From: CAYWXK01 sp964462515
Lineage (GTDB): Bacteria; Planctomycetota; Phycisphaerae; Sedimentisphaerales; Anaerobacaceae
NCBI GenBank assembly: GCA_964462515.1
Contig: CAYWXK010000009.1
Coordinates: 1 to 64,000 of the forward strand
Length of the DNA stretch: 64,000 nt
Direction: 5' to 3'
In this document: positions 59,096-64,000 of the stretch, piece by piece
Numbering within the stretch: the stretch's first letter is position 1
How the letters are laid out: each line of letters opens with the position of its first letter
Position numbers and translations under genes: made by a program
Notes under the pieces: model-generated
Seen by the model: the letters and a program-made list of their open reading frames with translations, nothing else
What the model was told of the DNA's origin: nothing
Database searches by the model: none

Positions 59096-60856
59096 TTACT
59101 GCATAGGCTGGCCGGTCAAAGAGATATTTGCAATTCTAAAAGGAATTTCATTTTTCTTAAGCTCGTCAAAGACGGTTACAATAAGGCGTCCGCTCTTTGG
59201 CAATTTGTCCTTAATGGAAAATTTAAGTGTTGTTGTGCCGCCAATAGACGCGTAACCTCGCTGGGTTATGTCCAGCTTTGTGCCGCCCTCCGCTAAGAAT
59301 TTTACGGAATCAATTGACTCGGCTTGCAAGTCCAGCCTGAGGCTCAAAATTGTAGCGTTGTTCTGCCACGGGTCGGCCTCAATTGAGGTGATAACAGCGC
59401 CGTGGACTGTGCCCTTAGCTCCAGCTTCAAAAGCAATATTACCCAAATCCACTTCGCGGGAGCCACTTGCAGTCAGATATTCAAGGATTCCAGCCAGCTC
59501 CTCCAGGCCGCGTGCGGCTTCATCAGGGACAAGTAAATCGATATCGAATACGACGGTTTTGCCGTCGGGAGCGAGAATAGGAAATCTTATCTTGCGGTCC
59601 CATTGCTCTTTAGGCAGAAGGTCTGTGCCGCTATCTGTAAGCGCTTTTTCAATCCTCCCACCTGAGATTTTAACCACAGGGGCGGGCAGGGGGGCAGGAA
59701 GCTCGGCTATCAGTGCGAGGGTATAGCCATTGTTTAGGCCGAGCGGCATTATCCCTCTTCTGTAGTCAGAAAGTCTCACTAAACGCACCCCGCCGACTAC
59801 CACCTTCATTCCCGTTCCTTCTTCAGCAGCAGGAGGAGTAATCTCAACGGACGGAATCTCAAAGGGAAGCTCTTCCTTCTCAGGGGTTTTTACCGGAGGG
59901 CCGCCTGCGGCAGGTTCTAACTCTTTGAGGATACTTCCAAAATTTGCCCTGGCAACTGATACCTCAGCATTGTAATCAAAAAGCGGTTGTGTGTCCGGAA
60001 CAACAACCAGACCAATCGGTGCTCTCTGCCCGAAAAGCATCTCGTTGAGCATCAGGTCGCTCTCGGGTCCAGACGACATAGGGTCTTTGCCGCTCCGAAT
60101 TTGTTCTCGCAGCCAGGCCTCGTCCTGCATCAGCCGGTCGAAAACAGCAATCAATTTGGAGCCGTCAATCGCTATACGGGCGGTCCTGTCATTAACACCT
60201 TCAACATTGGAAACTTCTTTAATCTGTCCCGGCAGGTGAAAAATTATTTCATTTTTTAACGTTGACAAAAAGGTCTGCAACATCGGCTTGGCCTGTTGGT
60301 ATTGCATCCTTACCTGCTTAACAAGCTCTTCGACCTTATCAGGCGTAACGTCACGGGGGGACGGTCGAGTTTGGGCAGGCTGCTCTTGCGATTTCAACAG
60401 GATGATTATTTCGCCCGAAGGACTGCGGGAGAAATTAATCTTCATATCGCTGCTAAAGCCGGCATTGTGAAGAGTCAAATTGTTAATGTCCGGGAAATAG
60501 GCGGTGCCCTTGAAATACATCCTGCCGTCAGTGGTCATTTTGTAAGAGACATCGGCCCAGGTATCAACTCCGGAAGATTTGGTTAGAATATCTTTGACAC
60601 TGTTTTTAAGCTGCGTCTGTGTATCCGCCCCGCCGCCAGCCGTCCCTAAAGATGGCGGCTGGTTACTATCCGCTGGAGAAGGAGGTTGACCGCCTGTTAT
60701 CCCAAAACCCTGCGTGAAACTGGTCGGCACGAAAGTAAGTTCGTGAATCACCTTTCCGCAGCCGTCGGGATTTATTGTAAATTCATCCTTTGTTTCGATA
60801 CATCCGGCGATGGCCGTTAAGCCAACGACTAACAGAACCCACCTAATCTTACTCAT
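59096..60856 (-). CDS. hypothetical planctomycete lipoprotein
   Basis: A protein of 586 residues with the lipobox LTAIAGC, Cys at 19, followed by IETKDEFTINPDGCGKVI. I do not recognise an enzyme family. It is beta-rich with long loops, a proline- and glycine-rich segment near 56-78, an Ala/Pro/Glu-rich linker near 318-345 and a C-terminal beta region with TTTLKFSIKDKLPKSGRLIV. The opening ETKDEF-type segment is found in lipoproteins thought to monitor or bind at the envelope, but this is a weak lead. It lies downstream of the pseudopilin gene on the same strand, after a 286-base gap with a terminator-like hairpin. Confidence 0.65.
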   Translation of the reverse strand: MSKIRWVLLVVGLTAIAGCIETKDEFTINPDGCGKVIHELTFVPTSFTQGFGITGGQPPSPADSNQPPSLGTAGGGADTQTQLKNSVKDILTKSSGVDTWADVSYKMTTDGRMYFKGTAYFPDINNLTLHNAGFSSDMKINFSRSPSGEIIILLKSQEQPAQTRPSPRDVTPDKVEELVKQVRMQYQQAKPMLQTFLSTLKNEIIFHLPGQIKEVSNVEGVNDRTARIAIDGSKLIAVFDRLMQDEAWLREQIRSGKDPMSSGPESDLMLNEMLFGQRAPIGLVVVPDTQPLFDYNAEVSVARANFGSILKELEPAAGGPPVKTPEKEELPFEIPSVEITPPAAEEGTGMKVVVGGVRLVRLSDYRRGIMPLGLNNGYTLALIAELPAPLPAPVVKISGGRIEKALTDSGTDLLPKEQWDRKIRFPILAPDGKTVVFDIDLLVPDEAARGLEELAGILEYLTASGSREVDLGNIAFEAGAKGTVHGAVITSIEADPWQNNATILSLRLDLQAESIDSVKFLAEGGTKLDITQRGYASIGGTTTLKFSIKDKLPKSGRLIVTVFDELKKNEIPFRIANISLTGQPMQ

Positions 60857-61053
60857 AACGCCAGCCTCCTTATTGATTTAAGGAATGGTCAATTTGTTTC
60901 AAAGGTTACTATTATAATACCGCTTTTTGGCGAAATTGTCAATGATAATGTTTTGAATAGATGCCCTTATTGTGCCTATTTTCTGCACGACCCAATAATG
61001 CGATTCAAGAGGCAGGATTTGCGGTCTTGGATACGTGATATGGCGGCTGTAAA

Positions 61054-61074
61054 AGCCCTATAATAAAAAGGGCT
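61054..61074 (-). terminator. hairpin after the pseudopilin gene
   Basis: Agccct (61054-61059) and agggct (61069-61074) form a perfect stem. On the minus strand, after the pseudopilin stop at 61143, it is followed by tttta, a weak T-run. Confidence 0.45.
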
Positions 61075-61142
61075 GTAAGACTATTATCGTCCGGCAGACC
61101 TTTTTCCAGCCTGCCCGCCGATGCAACGGAATAAAGGTGATA

Positions 61143-61832
61143 TTATTTTTGAAATCTCCACATATTGATAGTCATAGTTGGTGCGGCTATCCATTCCATG
61201 TGCCAGTCGAGGAAGAGAGAATTGCAGCCGTTTTTGTGGCGAGCACGAGCTACCCGCCGGCCTCTATATTTATCCTGACTGTTAGAGGTCGGCAGATGCC
61301 CCGGATCCCAGACGTCACAGCGGTCTGTCCCATCGTCATCGGCATTTTTGATTATCGGTCGCCAATGGCCATCTTCATTGTCGGCAAGATAGATAGTATA
61401 TGCCCGGCGGGTGCAGTCACTTAGTTTGGTCGGGTTTAAAGTCTCGTGGCCGACCATATCGGTGCTACTGTCGAAGTCCCACCCATTAACGACGAAACAG
61501 ACGGTTTGCTCCTTATCCGGGTAGCTGGGACAGCGGTATATTTTAACAGTGCGGTAATCTTTACCAATCGGCTTCTGCGCCAAAAAAGGCATAAAAAGCT
61601 GATACCAGGCCTTTTCTGTTCCACCTGATGCCCCGCGGGGGATATATTGGTCCCACTCCTCGGCATATAAATTGGCAGCCAGACCAACCTGACGCAGGTT
61701 ATTGCGGCAAAGAACATTCTTGCCCTGCTCGCGGGCCTTCCGCAGCGACGGCATCAATATCGCCATAAGGACTGCGATGATGGAAATTACCACCAAAAGC
61801 TCTATCAACGTAAATCCACTTCGTCTGTGCAC
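61143..61832 (-). CDS. type II secretion-like pseudopilin (prepilin N-terminal signal)
   Basis: A prepilin-type protein of 229 residues from GTG 61832. The leader is MHRRSG, cut before FTLIELLVVISIIAVLMAIL, the classical class III signal with Glu at +5. The C-terminal part has TDRCDVWDPGHLPTSN and KNGCNSLFLDWHMEW, resembling the H-X9-DG-type pseudopilins that are much expanded in Planctomycetes. The frame is open to 61871, but that start would overlap the upstream gene and give an unusual leader of 19 residues; the GTG has agagg seven bases upstream. Such proteins form or cap pilus-like fibres; many are isolated genes with unknown roles. Confidence 0.85.
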   Translation of the reverse strand: MHRRSGFTLIELLVVISIIAVLMAILMPSLRKAREQGKNVLCRNNLRQVGLAANLYAEEWDQYIPRGASGGTEKAWYQLFMPFLAQKPIGKDYRTVKIYRCPSYPDKEQTVCFVVNGWDFDSSTDMVGHETLNPTKLSDCTRRAYTIYLADNEDGHWRPIIKNADDDGTDRCDVWDPGHLPTSNSQDKYRGRRVARARHKNGCNSLFLDWHMEWIAAPTMTINMWRFQK

Positions 61833-61849
61833 AACTATCCTCTGCCTTT

Positions 61850-64000
61850 TTATTGGGGTTTGTGCGCACAATCAATGCGTATGCCTTCCAGCCTGGTGCC
61901 GTCGGGCTTGCGCAGGCGCATACAGAACTCCCAGGGTAAATTATTCTGTGTAATTTTCACAAGCAGCGAATTCCAGCCCTGGTTGAGCGTAATATTTGCC
62001 TTATCGGAACCCGGCGTTAAAGGCCTGGCCACGTTATTTGCGTGAACTATGCTACTGTTAAGCCAGACCTTGACGCCGTCGTCACTGCCTATCTCCATAG
62101 ATGCTTGCTGCCGGCTATCAGAATTTATCCAGGTTCGCAGATATGCGACCCGCTGTTCGCCGCCATATAGTTTTAGTAAATCAAGCACGAAAGGCCGACT
62201 TGGGTCTGTGCCGGCAGGTATAGAAGTCCACTTCACATCCTTGCCGGCAGAAGTTTCCGGCGGAAAAACAATATCGAACAGCTCGGCGTAATTTTTGCCT
62301 TCCTGCATATACGGGCCGGTAACCTGCCAGGAGGTGATGAAGTCTTCGAACTTCTCGATAGTGTTAATGACATCTTGTGCCTGCTTTCGCAGGGAATCAT
62401 CTTTTGTAATCGCCAGCACTTTCGCAATAGCCGTCTTTGCCTGGTCAGGATGGCTGCCACAGATAGAGCCGGCAATTTTAACTGCTGCTAATGCCGCCTC
62501 GTCTTTAATCGTCTCATCATCAAGACATTTCGCAGCCAGTTGCAGCGCCCCGGCATCGTTGACATTTGCCAAGCTGGACAGCACAAGTTTTTTTTCCTCT
62601 GGACTTCGAGCATCATTCATAAGGTCGGTATATATTTCCAGAGTCTTCTGTGCAGGATGGTCTTCACCAGGCAAAGACAATAAACGCACAATGCCTCGCA
62701 GCGCCAACAAACGATGGGTCTGGTTTTGCGTGCTTCTAAAGATTTTTATCACGACATCCGTTGCAGCCGCATCAGGCCAGTTGGATAGTTCGCGGATTGC
62801 CGTGTCCTGCACCTCTGGGTCGGCTTCTTTTAGCGCACTTTGCATAGCCTCAAGCGCCGCTTTATTTGCGATACCACCAAGCACATGCAGCAAGGAACAT
62901 TTAACAGGCGGTCGCTTCTCGGCACCCAACACACCTAACACAGCATCAGCTTGCTCATTCTGGTCAGTAATTTTTCGCGCAACTGCTATGGCGGCCCTTT
63001 CAGCTTCTCTGCGACCGCTGTCGCCGGGCAAATCAACGAGAAGTTTTACAAGTGCCGGCAAATCTTTATCATTTGCAAGCCGGCCTAAGGCCTTAAACGC
63101 TGCCGTGCGGACATTTGCATCCGGGCTTGCCGCCTCTTGTAATAGCGCCGAGACAGCGCTTGTGGCATTGCGGTCAAAAAGGACTTCAATCAGATTTGCC
63201 CGCAGGGTCGGCTCTGATTTCTGCACACTTTGGACTATCGCATCGTCAACGCCATTGCCGCGAAGCAGACCAAGACTATTTAAGGCGGCAGTTTTGTCGT
63301 CAGGGTCCGTGCTTTTTGCGGCGGCCTCTGTCAAAAACTCCACAGATAAGGCTCCCCCGAGTTTTCCAACGGCATCCAGAGCCGCTATTCTAACCCGGGC
63401 ATTTTCGCTCTTAGCTGCATTAGTTACCGCGGACAAAGCGGCAGAGTCGCCGCGGTCGGCGAGGGCGCCAAGCAGAAGAACCTGCTCATCAGAAGATAGT
63501 TTCCCAAGTTCAGCAGCAAATAGTTCGGTAACGCCTTCGCCCTGCATTGTCCGAACACAACCACCGGCGGTAGTTCTGACCATCCGGTCCTTATCCTGCA
63601 AAGCTGCAACAACCAGCGAGGCGGCGTCCTTTCCACCGGCATCAGCCAAACCCATAATTGCCGCACTACGAGTAATCGCTGCTTCGCCTGTGCCGAGTAA
63701 CTCTTTATAAATTGCAATTGCCTGCTGCCTTCGTCCCTCTGAAAGCTCGCTCTCGGCGCATCGCAGATATGCATCTGTCGCTGCCAGTTGAAACTGTGGG
63801 TCGCCTTTGGCTCTCGTTTGAGCCAGAAACTTTGCTGCCTGTTCGCCGCCTATTTTTCCCAGCGCCACAATTGCAGCTTCGCCGACTATCCTATCCGCAC
63901 CTTCGACACGCTTACCCAACAACTCAACGCTTTGGGCATCGCGTCTATCACCTAACAAATTTATGATGCGGACCTGCGCCTTTGGCGGGGCTTTGTCAAT
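61850..64000 (-). CDS. HEAT-repeat protein with C-terminal sugar-binding-like domain (5' partial)
   Basis: The frame runs off the right edge of the window, so the N-terminus and any signal peptide are missing. At least 715 codons are visible. Residues up to about 530 consist of some 14 HEAT/PBS-lyase-type repeats (VRIAALDAVGKLGG, VRTAAFKALGRLAN, VQDTAIRELSNWPD). The C-terminal 165 residues (WQVTGPYMQEGKNY, GSDDGVKVWLNSSIVHANN, LNQGWNSLLVKI) are a PA14/glycan-binding-like beta domain often found in secreted planctomycete proteins. The combination suggests an extracellular scaffold. The stop lies 17 bases before the pseudopilin GTG, so the two genes probably share a transcript. Confidence 0.85.
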   Translation of the reverse strand: MDKAPPKAQVRIINLLGDRRDAQSVELLGKRVEGADRIVGEAAIVALGKIGGEQAAKFLAQTRAKGDPQFQLAATDAYLRCAESELSEGRRQQAIAIYKELLGTGEAAITRSAAIMGLADAGGKDAASLVVAALQDKDRMVRTTAGGCVRTMQGEGVTELFAAELGKLSSDEQVLLLGALADRGDSAALSAVTNAAKSENARVRIAALDAVGKLGGALSVEFLTEAAAKSTDPDDKTAALNSLGLLRGNGVDDAIVQSVQKSEPTLRANLIEVLFDRNATSAVSALLQEAASPDANVRTAAFKALGRLANDKDLPALVKLLVDLPGDSGRREAERAAIAVARKITDQNEQADAVLGVLGAEKRPPVKCSLLHVLGGIANKAALEAMQSALKEADPEVQDTAIRELSNWPDAAATDVVIKIFRSTQNQTHRLLALRGIVRLLSLPGEDHPAQKTLEIYTDLMNDARSPEEKKLVLSSLANVNDAGALQLAAKCLDDETIKDEAALAAVKIAGSICGSHPDQAKTAIAKVLAITKDDSLRKQAQDVINTIEKFEDFITSWQVTGPYMQEGKNYAELFDIVFPPETSAGKDVKWTSIPAGTDPSRPFVLDLLKLYGGEQRVAYLRTWINSDSRQQASMEIGSDDGVKVWLNSSIVHANNVARPLTPGSDKANITLNQGWNSLLVKITQNNLPWEFCMRLRKPDGTRLEGIRIDCAHKPQ

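Overview
The window looks like a chromosome segment from a Planctomycetota bacterium, most likely of the Phycisphaerae/Sedimentisphaerales type; it may come from a metagenome assembly. Pointers are a prepilin-like protein with a short leader, secreted FG-GAP and dockerin-type proteins, many glycoside hydrolases on lipoprotein or Tat-like signals, a V/A-type ATPase in place of F-ATPase genes, and dense families of short intergenic repeats. The taxonomic call is an inference from gene content; no rRNA gene is present.

Layout. 1-2,300: four short plus-strand genes of unknown function, three of them (744, 1130, 1572) closely preceded by the same 20-30 bp motif, and the last followed by an attC-like hairpin; this resembles a gene-cassette array. 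2,534-7,766: ceramidase-like hydrolase, purQ and a PurS-PurS-PurL fusion. 7,940-10,694: a DUF2283/DUF4258 pair, tyrA and, divergently, accA. 10,695-12,017: 1.3 kb without a convincing gene but rich in RNA-like structure, leading to a small HEAT protein and then an archaemetzincin protease. 13,600-14,760: repeat-rich non-coding DNA. 14,764-18,508: an accessory, defence-like island with an AbiEii-type nucleotidyltransferase fused to WYL-like and zinc-finger segments, an RNase D-like exonuclease, a membrane-anchored PLD-like protein and a broken HNH gene lying across the 3' remnant of hemB.

18,918-33,464: secreted beta-propeller, TIM-barrel lipoprotein, a three-gene RND efflux operon (adaptor, pump, TolC), and a plus-strand trio of GH-A arabinofuranosidase-like enzyme, M23 peptidase with PKD-like domains, and DUF2961/GH172 protein. 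33,700-35,343: stand-alone Clp N-domain protein between direct repeats, then a lipoprotein. 35,599-45,080 (minus): complete V/A-ATPase operon in the order G/H-I-K-E-C-F-A-B-D, with a four-helix-bundle gene inserted between B and D. The K subunit carries the Na+ ligand set known from Enterococcus hirae NtpK. 45,175-50,701: malate dehydrogenase, GH127 enzyme, lipoprotein, FG-GAP/dockerin protein. 50,997-53,755 (minus): ccmEABCD for cytochrome c maturation, with a Cys-type CcmE. 53,942-64,000: FHA-GAF protein, a large GH2 beta-galactosidase between short direct repeats, a lipoprotein, a pseudopilin and a HEAT-repeat protein cut by the window edge.

How it fits together. Housekeeping genes (purine synthesis, tyrosine, malonyl-CoA, malate, heme export, ion pumping) are mixed with enzymes for arabinose- and galactose-containing polysaccharides. 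Short repeats sit at many gene boundaries, inside genes (purQ, HNH) and between ATPase genes. The most unusual signals are the four-helix-bundle gene flanked by inverted copies of the commonest repeat, the AbiEii-WYL-zinc-finger fusion in the island at hemB, and the cassette-like array at the left end.
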